DNA of 44,006 nucleotides, from NCBI GenBank assembly GCA_905477545.1, contig CAJQGN010000099.1, forward strand, positions 1 to 44,006, in the 5' to 3' direction. Positions 9,580 through 18,130 of this stretch are shown one piece after another (the first letter of the stretch is position 1; every line of letters begins with the position of its first letter). The notes below the pieces were generated by a model. It saw nothing but the letters and a program-made list of their open reading frames with translations. It was not told where the DNA came from and did not search any database. The DNA comes from an uncultured Acidimicrobiales bacterium (GTDB lineage: Bacteria; Actinomycetota; Acidimicrobiia; Acidimicrobiales; Poriferisodalaceae). Made by a program: the position numbers and the translations under genes.

Positions 9580-10772
9580 GGAATTACTCCTAAAGATTTA
9601 AGTTCTTCTATCTGATCCCATCCAATTCCAAGTTCCATTAGGACAAGTTCTGTGTCTTGTCCTAACTCCGGTGAAGCCGATGAAACAGTCCATTTAGTCT
9701 TCGAAAAGTCAATTGGTGTGGCGACCATCTCAACGGTTTGACCATCAGGAGTTGGGACTTCTATGAAACAACCAGCAGCTCTGGCCTGAGGATCATTCAA
9801 GACTTCAAGCGTTGACTGCACTGGAGCCCACCAAACATCATTCTGATCAAATATTTTTCCCCACTCCGACCTCGTTTTGCCGGACATCGCTTCATCAATT
9901 TTTCTAGTTAGAAATTCTGCATTTTCTAGTCTATTTTCGATAGTCGAAAACTTCGGTTCGTCGTACCAAACTTCTCTATCAAGCGCCTTCACGACTTGTG
10001 GCCAATGGCGGTCGCCTTCGAGCCCAAGCATCCACAGCCACTCCCCATCGGAACAGCAATAACAATTTATAAGTGGATTCGGTTGACGTAATCTACTTTT
10101 TGCCTCAGTGTCAACGCCCGTGACTGCCGTAACGTTGTGATCCCATCCCAACATGTATGTGCCTAATCGGATTAGGGAGGCTTCTACTAACTGACCTGAC
10201 CCACTTTTTTCTCTATGGAATAAGGCTGCCGATACACCGGCAGCTGCCGACATCCCAGTCATGTGGTCACCCATCCCACCTCGCTGAACCGGTGGTTCTG
10301 AACTACCTGAACTTAGAGCACTTGCAATTCCGGCTCGTGCCCAAAAAGCGCCTATGTCGTATGACTGCCTGTCAGTTTCAGATCCTCGCAACGAGAGCCC
10401 AGTCACGCTCGCGTAAACTAGCCTTGGATACTTAGTAGCAAGAGTTGGATAATCAAGTCCAAGACGTTCTAAACCACCAGGTCGAAAATTGGTAACGAAT
10501 ACGTCGGCTGAACCAAGGAGCGAATGCATGAGTTCCATGCCTCGAGGAGTTTGCAGATCTATGACGACACTTTTCTTTCCACGATTGTCCAGATCAAATG
10601 GCGGATTACCTTGATCCCCGTAGAGCCATTCCATCGACCGGAATGGGTCACCTGCATGCGGTTCAACTTTATATACTTCCGCTCCCCAATCAGCCAGAAT
10701 GCCTCCGCACGCTGGCCCCGCTACCCATAATCCTAATTCGACGACACGTACCCCCGTCATTGGCCCAGGCAT
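9576..10772 (-). CDS. CaiB/BaiF CoA-transferase
   Basis: MTGVRVVELGLWVAGPACGGILADWGAEVYKVEPHAGDPFRS, GMGDHMTGMSAAAGVSAALFHREKSGSGQ; 4-nt overlap with the downstream fused CaiB gene. Confidence 0.93.
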   Translation of the reverse strand: MPGPMTGVRVVELGLWVAGPACGGILADWGAEVYKVEPHAGDPFRSMEWLYGDQGNPPFDLDNRGKKSVVIDLQTPRGMELMHSLLGSADVFVTNFRPGGLERLGLDYPTLATKYPRLVYASVTGLSLRGSETDRQSYDIGAFWARAGIASALSSGSSEPPVQRGGMGDHMTGMSAAAGVSAALFHREKSGSGQLVEASLIRLGTYMLGWDHNVTAVTGVDTEAKSRLRQPNPLINCYCCSDGEWLWMLGLEGDRHWPQVVKALDREVWYDEPKFSTIENRLENAEFLTRKIDEAMSGKTRSEWGKIFDQNDVWWAPVQSTLEVLNDPQARAAGCFIEVPTPDGQTVEMVATPIDFSKTKWTVSSASPELGQDTELVLMELGIGWDQIEELKSLGVIP

Positions 10773-10785
10773 TACGCTACCTTCC

Positions 10786-12138
10786 TTAACATTTACCAGA
10801 TCGTACTAACAACGCTTGGTCGAGGCGACGGTATTTTACCTCATCATTCGAATCTGCGCCCACCAACAGGAATTCTGCTGAAAGTCCGAGAATATTCTCT
10901 TGGACTAATGAATGCCTTCTAGCTGTCTTCTCACTTACTGATTCGTCACCATTTAGGCTTCTTTCTGACGCTGCCTTAATCCACTCCTCGGGTTTACATG
11001 GAACAACTGGAGAATCCGATGAGAAGGTCACTTCCACATCACGTTCTATCAAACTACGGACCGGCCACAGCCACTTGTGTTCCACGCTTGTTAGCTGCTC
11101 TAAGTATTTTTGACCTCGATAAAGCATAAAAGAGGGCTGTGTCGACACGGCAATATTTAGTGTGCCCAATAAATCAAGCTGTTCAGGCATTGCTAGCGAA
11201 CAGTGCTCAATTCTGTCTTTCGCTAACTCCGGGGCCTGGCTATCCGCAAATGCTAAGAGAGCATCGTTCAACGTATCTATATCCATTGAGTGCACAGCTG
11301 TTGGGAATCCACAGATATGGGCTTGTTGAACTAAATGACTTATTGAAGTTTGACCCAAGATGTCAGGCATTACTTTTGCGTGCCCAACAGACAGATTCCT
11401 AAAACGTTTACCATAGAAGAGGCCGTCAAGATTTTCTGCGCCCACCATAGCTACAAGGCTTGGGCTGATCGCTGGATTAAAAAGAGTGTCTAGCAGTTCC
11501 AGTGAATCTATATTGTTTGTATGCGTAGCATCGGTTACCGAAACAACGCCGTCCGCTTCGCACTGCTGAAACATTTTACTCGCAGCGCTTTCAATCTTGT
11601 TCATCGAAAGTCGCGGGACCTTAGAAAGCAAGTCATGCCTCTCTACTAAGATTTCGCTTGAACTATTCGGTACCTTCAGATCCAAGAAAGCAGCCGAGTT
11701 AACAACAGCCACATGGCCAGTACGGTGGTGAAGAACGGTCGGTGTGTGCCCAGTTACTCGATCTAATTCTTCCCGGGTAGGATGACGCCGTTCACGAAGT
11801 AATGCGTCGTCATATCCCCAGGCTCTTAGCCATTCACCATCACTACTTTTCGCTTCATCTAGTGTTTGCATCAACTCCGGTATCGTCTCGCAGAAAGATA
11901 CATCCAACGAACAGAGGCTTGCCAGCACTGACATTACATGAATATGGTCATCTCTATACCCAGGTTGCACCCACTCATTTTCCCCCAATTTAATAGTAGG
12001 AATGTCAGCGGCAACAGTAACGTCCAAGGCTCTAGCGATACCATCAATCAAAAGAATATTTGATGCTTCAGAATTTTGATTACCAAATCTAGTTATCCGA
12101 CCCTCGATCAGGCACGGGCCCTTCAAATTAGATGCCAA
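10786..12138 (-). CDS. Amidohydrolase family protein (YtcJ-like)
   Basis: RDDHIHVMSVLA, LRAWGYDDALLRERRHPTREELDRVTGHTPTVLHHRTGHVAVVNSAA, TFSSDSPVVPCKP; overlaps the upstream acyl-CoA ligase by 11 nt. Confidence 0.85.
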   Translation of the reverse strand: MASNLKGPCLIEGRITRFGNQNSEASNILLIDGIARALDVTVAADIPTIKLGENEWVQPGYRDDHIHVMSVLASLCSLDVSFCETIPELMQTLDEAKSSDGEWLRAWGYDDALLRERRHPTREELDRVTGHTPTVLHHRTGHVAVVNSAAFLDLKVPNSSSEILVERHDLLSKVPRLSMNKIESAASKMFQQCEADGVVSVTDATHTNNIDSLELLDTLFNPAISPSLVAMVGAENLDGLFYGKRFRNLSVGHAKVMPDILGQTSISHLVQQAHICGFPTAVHSMDIDTLNDALLAFADSQAPELAKDRIEHCSLAMPEQLDLLGTLNIAVSTQPSFMLYRGQKYLEQLTSVEHKWLWPVRSLIERDVEVTFSSDSPVVPCKPEEWIKAASERSLNGDESVSEKTARRHSLVQENILGLSAEFLLVGADSNDEVKYRRLDQALLVRSGKC

Positions 12139-13699
12139 GTTCTTCCAACAGAGGTATTAAATCCTTGCGCAAAAGCTTACCCGTGGAAGTACGGGGTAAT
12201 TCATCCATTAAATGAATCGCTTCGGGTCTTTTAAATGGAGCTAACTTGCTTTTCGCGTAATCAACAAGTTCGGCTGCTGTTGTTCCACTGCCAGGCCGAA
12301 CAACGGCAGCGGCCACCACCCTCTCGCCCCATTCTTCGCTCGCAACACCTACGACAGCGCATTCTAGTACCGTAGCGTTTTCATATAGAACAGCTTCTAC
12401 CTCATCAGGAGAAACATTTTCACCTCCCCTGATGATCATGTCTCCAGTTCGACCACCTAAAAAGAGATAGTCATCAACATCTAAATACCCAAGGTCGCCA
12501 GTATGAACCCAACCCTCATTATCAACAGTAATTCGTGTTTTTTCTTCGTTGCCCCAGTATCCGTCCATGGCTCTAAACGTGCGCAACTGGACTTCTCCTA
12601 GAACTTCTAGTTCCACTGGGAGGCCAGCCTCATCTACTATTCTGACTTCGACGTCATCAAGGACTTTTCCAACTGAACTTAATCGTTTAAGTTTTAGAGC
12701 TTTCTCTGATTCGGTTCCGTCGACTCGATGATCATCTGGATCTAGTACCGCTACCGTCGAAGTAGTTTCGGTTTGTCCATAGGCTCCGGCAAATGAAACA
12801 TTTTCTGGAAAGACTGTAATAGCTCGGCGAATCACTGATGGTGGCATCGGAGCGGCACCATAGGTTATTGCGTCCATTCCTTCAAAAGCGGCCATGCTAA
12901 AGTTATCGGCTTCCATAACTCTCGCGAGCATAGTTGGAACCAGAAATGCATGAGTTACAGAATGCTTCTGAACCGTTTCAATCCATGCTGATGCTTCAAA
13001 CTGAGGGAGTAAAACAACAACTCGTCCGCTGTAGAGCGCATTCAGCATCGAAGTTACTCCTGCTATGTGGTACAGCGGCGCAGCTAGCGCCATCCGGCCC
13101 ATATCTTCACCCGATGCTGCATCATTTGAGCCCATTACGTATCCGGTGATAGCACCATTCGTTAATTTAACTCCTTTCGGCATCGACGTTGTTCCACTCG
13201 TATACAGCAGGGCACACAAACCATCAAAATCGACATCTTCCGGAACTGGCAGTTCAAAAGCACCATCTCGAGCTGCAACGTAAGATTCTGCAACGTCAAG
13301 CATAAATACGTGCTCGACGGTTGCTGGTCGATTATCGGCGACAAGCTGTGCATAGCGACTTTCAGTAAACAAGACTTTGACACCACTGTCGGCCATCAAA
13401 TGTGCAGCTTCCTCAGCTCCCGCTCTGAAGTTCATCGGAACGACGGTTGCTCCAACAAACGCTGCACCGAAGATAGCTTCGACGCAAGCAACACTGTTTG
13501 TTGCAAAGATTCCCACTCTGTCCCCTACCTCCACGCCTAGGGATGACAACATTCCAGCTACTTTGCTTGTGTTCTCCAGTAACTCTGCGTACGTAACTTG
13601 TCGGGCAACACCGCCGTCTGTCTCCGTCGAAGTGTCGATAAGAATTACTTGATCTCCAGCTATAGACGCCGGCATAAATAAGAGCATTCCTAAATTCAC
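12128..13699 (-). CDS. Acyl-CoA ligase / AMP-binding protein
   Basis: LLYTSGTTSMPKGVKLTNGA (P-loop), YGQTETT, HTGDLGYLD, RGGENVSPDEVEAVLYENATV, PRTSTGKLLRKDL. The ORF extends to 13915, but the GTG at 13699 (VNLGMLLFMPASIAGD) has a GGGGAG SD at ~5-nt spacing and removes overlap with the divergent gene. Confidence 0.9.
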   Translation of the reverse strand: MNLGMLLFMPASIAGDQVILIDTSTETDGGVARQVTYAELLENTSKVAGMLSSLGVEVGDRVGIFATNSVACVEAIFGAAFVGATVVPMNFRAGAEEAAHLMADSGVKVLFTESRYAQLVADNRPATVEHVFMLDVAESYVAARDGAFELPVPEDVDFDGLCALLYTSGTTSMPKGVKLTNGAITGYVMGSNDAASGEDMGRMALAAPLYHIAGVTSMLNALYSGRVVVLLPQFEASAWIETVQKHSVTHAFLVPTMLARVMEADNFSMAAFEGMDAITYGAAPMPPSVIRRAITVFPENVSFAGAYGQTETTSTVAVLDPDDHRVDGTESEKALKLKRLSSVGKVLDDVEVRIVDEAGLPVELEVLGEVQLRTFRAMDGYWGNEEKTRITVDNEGWVHTGDLGYLDVDDYLFLGGRTGDMIIRGGENVSPDEVEAVLYENATVLECAVVGVASEEWGERVVAAAVVRPGSGTTAAELVDYAKSKLAPFKRPEAIHLMDELPRTSTGKLLRKDLIPLLEELGI

Positions 13700-13801
13700 A
13701 TTAACTCCCCTGTACAGAATCCGAGATGATCCCGATAGCACACTAGGTGCCTTAAACAAATTATCCGACTCTCCTAGCGAATAGAAAGCTAGTCTGCCAT
13801 T

Positions 13802-14425
13802 ATGTCGAAGAATATTGAATTTTGGATAGACCCCCTCTGACCTTGGTGTTGGGTGACAGCCCGTTGGGTTGTCGAAGAAGTAGCTGAGAGAAGAGACCTC
13901 AGTATCACATGGCAACCAATAAGCTTATTATTCAAAAATAATCCGGCTGAGACCAGTTCTTACTATCAAAAATCAACAACGACTCATAAGATGCTCCGAG
14001 TAATGGAATCGGTGCGCTCAGTGGATGGCAATCAGGCTCTGTCGAGCCTTTACTGGGAGTTCGCTTCTCGAATCCATCATGACAAGGACCTAGATTTCGA
14101 TATTGCAGACGCACTGAGTGCTACTGAACTAGACCGATCCCACGCTAAGGCAGCAGATGAAGAACAGTGGGATTCTATTATTAGAGAACGCATGGACGCA
14201 GGCCTCGAGCTCGTCGGAGATGATGTCGGAACGCCAATAATCGCATGGAACAGATCCGACAAAACACGAATAGGTATCTTTGGGCCAGTAATAACTAGAG
14301 TTCCAAAAGGACCTGATGCTTTAAAGCTTTGGGATGCGATGGTTATGCTCGGTGACATCGATGGTTTCTGGGAGTTGAAGAAGACTCGTAATCAGAGTCC
14401 TGAGTTTGGAGAACGACCAAATTGA
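13802..14425 (+). CDS. Selenocysteine-containing DsbA-family protein, Rv2466c-like (mycothiol-dependent nitroreductase-like); in-frame UGA at 13838-13840 read as Sec
   Basis: Upstream in-frame reading: MSKNIEFWIDPL-U-PWCWVTARWVVEEVAERRDLSITW...; the UGA replaces the first Cys of a CPWC active site. The downstream protein matches the Rv2466c-like pattern (SRIHH, GDDVGTPII cis-Pro region, FGPVITRVPKGPDALKLWDAMV, FWELKKTR). A SECIS-like hairpin lies at 13855-13873. Predicted 207 aa with Sec at residue 13. The ORF track only shows 13853-14425. Confidence 0.9.
13855..13873 (+). promoter_or_regulatory. Putative bacterial SECIS element
   Basis: GACAGCCC-GUU-GGGUUGUC: 8 contiguous pairs (one G.U), extendable by U13854.G13874; loop GUU begins with G; 22 nt between the UGA and the loop. 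Confidence 0.82.
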
Positions 14426-15594
14426 CACTTGACATTTTTAACGAACTGAAAGTGATTGATACCGATAGCCACTGGTCCGAACCTTACGACCTCTGGACTA
14501 GCAGGGCTCCTGCTAAGTGGAAAGATCGAGTTCCGCAGATGGCCGAACGAGGAGGAAAGAGAAGATGGTGGTTCGACAAAGATATTCCCATCGGATTGCC
14601 GATTGCCTCTTCTGTTGTTGACACTGAAGGGCGAAAAATTACCGGTACCGCTTTCTTTGACATGGACAATGAGATGGTTCATAGAGCAAGCTTTGAACCG
14701 GAAGCTAGAACTGCGATGCTTGACGTTTTAGGTATCCACGCGCAGATAATGTATCCAAATGTTGCAGGTTTCGGGAATCAGAATTTCCTTAAATCTGCCG
14801 ACAATGAGCTGCGGCTTCTAAGTGTCTCAATATACAACGACGCTTTAGCTGAGTTCCAAGAAGACACTGGCCATCGCGTCTTTGGCATGGCTCTACTGCC
14901 CTGGTGGGATCTAGAAGCGTCAGTAGCAGAAGTCAAGCGAGCTCATAGTAATGGTTTACGAGGTATGGTCACCTGCGCCAACCCCGAGGAAGCGGGTATG
15001 CCTGATATGGCTACCTCCGACTGGAACCCAGTTTGGGAAGTATGTTCAGAATTAAAAATGCCGATAAATTTCCATATCGGTTCGTCTAAGGGGAATCTTG
15101 ATTTTTTTGGGAAGGCACCATGGCCTTCGTTCGGAGCAGAAAGAAAACTGGCCGTCGGATCTGCAAATTTATTTATGGGAAACGCACGAACGGTAGGTAA
15201 TTTAATATATTCGGGTGTTCCTGAACGCTTTCCTGAACTTAAATTTGTTTCAGTTGAAAGCGGTATCGGATGGTTACCATTTTTTCTTGAAGTTTTAGAT
15301 CATCAAATGTACGAAACGGCTCCAAACGAGTTGTCAGAACTTTCAATTCTGCCGTCTGAGTATTTTAAACGACAGTTTTACGGTTGCTTTTGGTTCGAAA
15401 AATCGACCATCAAACCAACAATAGATTTCTTGGGAAATCAGAGCGTAATGTTTGAAACGGACTTCCCTCATCCAACGTGCCTGTATCCCAGAGATGATGA
15501 TTCTCTGCACGCAGCTCTCGAGGGGTTAAGTGATAACGATATACAATCTATTTTTCAAGATAATGCTGCGAACCTATATAACATAGCCATTTAA
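14422..15594 (+). CDS. Amidohydrolase (amidohydrolase_2-like) family protein
   Basis: KVIDTDSHWSEPYDLWTSRAPAKWKDRVPQM, VMFETDFPHPTCLYP; TTG start in a TTGA overlap with the selenoprotein stop; GGAG at about 14408-14411. Confidence 0.88.
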   Translation: MTLDIFNELKVIDTDSHWSEPYDLWTSRAPAKWKDRVPQMAERGGKRRWWFDKDIPIGLPIASSVVDTEGRKITGTAFFDMDNEMVHRASFEPEARTAMLDVLGIHAQIMYPNVAGFGNQNFLKSADNELRLLSVSIYNDALAEFQEDTGHRVFGMALLPWWDLEASVAEVKRAHSNGLRGMVTCANPEEAGMPDMATSDWNPVWEVCSELKMPINFHIGSSKGNLDFFGKAPWPSFGAERKLAVGSANLFMGNARTVGNLIYSGVPERFPELKFVSVESGIGWLPFFLEVLDHQMYETAPNELSELSILPSEYFKRQFYGCFWFEKSTIKPTIDFLGNQSVMFETDFPHPTCLYPRDDDSLHAALEGLSDNDIQSIFQDNAANLYNIAI

Positions 15595-15703
15595 ACTGAA
15601 GATACTTTCCACGAAATATTGTGAGCTTCGCGCCCCTCATTTGACCGTGATTACAACAAAAAGTCGCCTTCTTCGGGACTGCCCACACATAAGTTAACTT
15701 TTT

Positions 15704-16411
15704 CTAGCCGATCTGGAGAGCCAAGCGTCTTTCCAATTCGAGGCCCTGCGCCAAGGACAAATCACCTGCACCACTTACACATCTTTTCAAACGGCTGGTG
15801 AGTGCCAAATCCATGAGCGCTATTCTTTCGGCACAATAAAGTCCATGTTTTTCAAGATTATCCGGCTCTACCACTTCAGAAACCACACCCAAGGATAACG
15901 CTTCATTAGCATCTATGTTTTTTGCAGTCAGAATCAGAGGCAGGGCCTTGTTTGCTCCGATCACTCGCGTAAGACTTTGGGTGCCTCCGGCGGCGGGCAA
16001 CATTCCTAGCTTAGTTTCGGGTAAACCAAGAACGGCATCAGACGCAGCTATTCGGATATCACATAATAACGCCATCTCTAGGCTGGAACCCATAGTAAAT
16101 CCATGGAGTAGAGCAACACTTGGGACTTCTAAACCTAGCAACAGATTCCATGGATCTCGTTCCCAACGAATTCGTCTGGCTTCAGAGATTGAATCAGCAC
16201 TACCAAACTCGGACAAATCAGCTCCTACCCCAAAATGTTTACCTTTACTGCGAAGCACAAAACACTTAATGTCTGGTATATCTCTGACCGCTCGAAAAAT
16301 TTCTATTAAGGAATCTCGCATTTCTAAATCATAAATATTTAATGGTGCGTGACTGATAGTTGCTACTGCTATGCCATTCTCATCGATAGATAACTCCACT
16401 CGTTCCTTCAT
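15704..16411 (-). CDS. Enoyl-CoA hydratase/isomerase family protein
   Basis: FVLRSKGKHFGVGADLSEFG, LLHGFTMGSSLEMALLCDIRIAASDAVLGLPETKLGMLPAAGGTQSLTRVIG; 235 aa. Confidence 0.92.
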   Translation of the reverse strand: MKERVELSIDENGIAVATISHAPLNIYDLEMRDSLIEIFRAVRDIPDIKCFVLRSKGKHFGVGADLSEFGSADSISEARRIRWERDPWNLLLGLEVPSVALLHGFTMGSSLEMALLCDIRIAASDAVLGLPETKLGMLPAAGGTQSLTRVIGANKALPLILTAKNIDANEALSLGVVSEVVEPDNLEKHGLYCAERIALMDLALTSRLKRCVSGAGDLSLAQGLELERRLALQIG

Positions 16412-17373
16412 TTGTTGACCAACGGAACTATAGATTCTTCCAGAGACACTTCTCTATGCTGATCAGCTTCATCTGCTAGTTGCGCAACCGCAATCAAACA
16501 TGCCGATAACCCTGCTATCGGGTCAGGGTATGAATACGCTGGCAAAGCAGGAATCGTTGATGTCCAACCTAAACCTGAAGCTGCATGGACTCCTGTTCCA
16601 TAAGCGACCCAACTCTCTTCCGGGGCACCTGCAGCAAAAGCATTAATAGAAAGCGACCGAACATTTTTGTTAATCAGTGTCAGCTGATCAGCCGTCAACC
16701 CCAGATTAAAGAGCGCTCGTCGTGACATCGACGAAACGACAAGGTCAGATGACTTTACCAGCTGTTCGAAGGCTGCCGATGTAACGCACTTCCTTAGATC
16801 TAAGTTCCAAATTTCTTTAGACTTATTGAGTTCTCGGAACATCGGAGCCTGACCGGTTCCATCATCACCATCACCAAACCTAAGTCCATCCGGGCGCACA
16901 TCAGACTCAATTTTGATTACGCGGGCACCAGCTCTACCAAGGAGTTCAGAGCATAGAGGTCCAGCCCACATAGATGTTAAATCAAGTATTTGTTTTCCCC
17001 TCAAATCGACTTTGCCAGAAATATTTCCAAGATCTAAAGGCTGCACTTTGCGAGCATCCTTACGATATGGAACGACTGGTAGCCGCCAATTTTGCGCTCG
17101 TTTCGCCAACGATTCCGGCTCGGGGTCTGATCCAGCAACACTTAGAAAAGATGTCCATGTCTCTAAATCATCTGGTCCAAGGTCGACACATAGATAACCC
17201 TCACTCCATTTAACTGGCCGCTCCGGACGAGAAGGATTTCCTACTAGAAGTTCGGGAAGATCAAGCCAAAATTCAGTATCACCGGCCACGGGAATTCTTA
17301 GACGAGAGTCTAGAGCCCTTCCAAGTTCTGCACCTAAGCTATGAAGACCTTCAGGGAGCCAACGTTTACTCAT
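16408..17373 (-). CDS. Atypical short CaiB/BaiF CoA-transferase-related protein
   Basis: KVDLRGKQILDLTSMWAGPLCSELLGRAGARVIKIES...YPDPIAGLSACLIAVAQL is CaiB-like but begins about 120 aa into the ORF; the usual C-terminal half is missing. 4-nt overlaps with ECH genes on both sides. Confidence 0.8.
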   Translation of the reverse strand: MSKRWLPEGLHSLGAELGRALDSRLRIPVAGDTEFWLDLPELLVGNPSRPERPVKWSEGYLCVDLGPDDLETWTSFLSVAGSDPEPESLAKRAQNWRLPVVPYRKDARKVQPLDLGNISGKVDLRGKQILDLTSMWAGPLCSELLGRAGARVIKIESDVRPDGLRFGDGDDGTGQAPMFRELNKSKEIWNLDLRKCVTSAAFEQLVKSSDLVVSSMSRRALFNLGLTADQLTLINKNVRSLSINAFAAGAPEESWVAYGTGVHAASGLGWTSTIPALPAYSYPDPIAGLSACLIAVAQLADEADQHREVSLEESIVPLVNK

Positions 17374-18107
17374 CTTCCGGAAAAGTCAGGGGGTCGTTTA
17401 GCAAAAAAAGAACGCAGGCCTTCATCTCGATCCTGAGTGGCAGCTAGCTGATGATTAAGGTCACCCTCCAGACGCAGCCCATCTCGCAGAGGGAGTTCAG
17501 TTCCTCTATGAACGGACTCTTTTGCCATAGCCAAAGCTATTGGGCCCTTATCAAGAAGAAGTGCTAACTGTTCCTTTAACGATTCTTCTGGTGTGTCTGT
17601 CAGTTCATGCAAGATTCCCCAAGAAATAGCTACATCACTGGAAATGTTTTTGCCAAGCAGAAGCATCATAGTTGCGCGACCAGTTCCAATAGCCCTTGGG
17701 AGTCGTTGAGTACCACCCCACATCGGAAGGATGCCCGCCCCTGGGTCAGCGAGTTCAAACGTAGAATTTCGCAGACCAACACGGATGTCACAACACAGGG
17801 CAATCTCTAGACCAACTGAGTAACACTTGCCGCTAAATAGCCCAATAACTGGCACTGGCACAGCTGCTAAGGCTGAAGCTGGGTCGGGGACTATTTTGTC
17901 TCGTCCCAAATCTTTTGCAGCACGTACACAGAAGTCAGTGCCCACCGAACTCACAACAACAATTTTGACGTCTCTGTCCTGAGCTATTTTGGAACAATGA
18001 TCAGAAAATTTAGAGGCCGTAGACCTAGTTAGCTCGCCGCCTGGAATGTCTAACCGGACTATGGCTCCATTTTCCAAACGCGTTACTTTTAAGTCGTCGG
18101 AGGTCAA
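17370..18107 (-). CDS. Enoyl-CoA hydratase/isomerase family protein
   Basis: VVSSVGTDFCVRAAKDLGRD, GLEIALCCDIRVGLRNSTFELADPGAGILPMWGGTQRLPRAIG; 245 aa. Confidence 0.9.
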   Translation of the reverse strand: MTSDDLKVTRLENGAIVRLDIPGGELTRSTASKFSDHCSKIAQDRDVKIVVVSSVGTDFCVRAAKDLGRDKIVPDPASALAAVPVPVIGLFSGKCYSVGLEIALCCDIRVGLRNSTFELADPGAGILPMWGGTQRLPRAIGTGRATMMLLLGKNISSDVAISWGILHELTDTPEESLKEQLALLLDKGPIALAMAKESVHRGTELPLRDGLRLEGDLNHQLAATQDRDEGLRSFFAKRPPDFSGR

Positions 18108-18130
18108 GGTCTATTCTTACTCAAACGGTA

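Noticed and set aside
13838-13840. Interpreting the in-frame TGA as a simple nonsense mutation or sequencing error
   Set aside because: It falls exactly on the catalytic Cys, the remainder of the gene is intact and operonic, and a SECIS-like hairpin follows at the right distance. It cannot be fully excluded without reads or homologues.
13853-14425. Taking the GTG at 13853 as the real start of a 190-aa DsbA-like protein
   Set aside because: It would delete the first beta-strand and the whole active-site motif and has no good SD; homology continues upstream through the UGA.
15640-15704. Possible frameshifted C-terminal extension of the ECH at 15704 (frame reading ...VNLCVGSPEEGDFLL)
   Set aside because: Stop is TAG, the extension is very short and resemblance to ECH tails is too weak to distinguish from chance.
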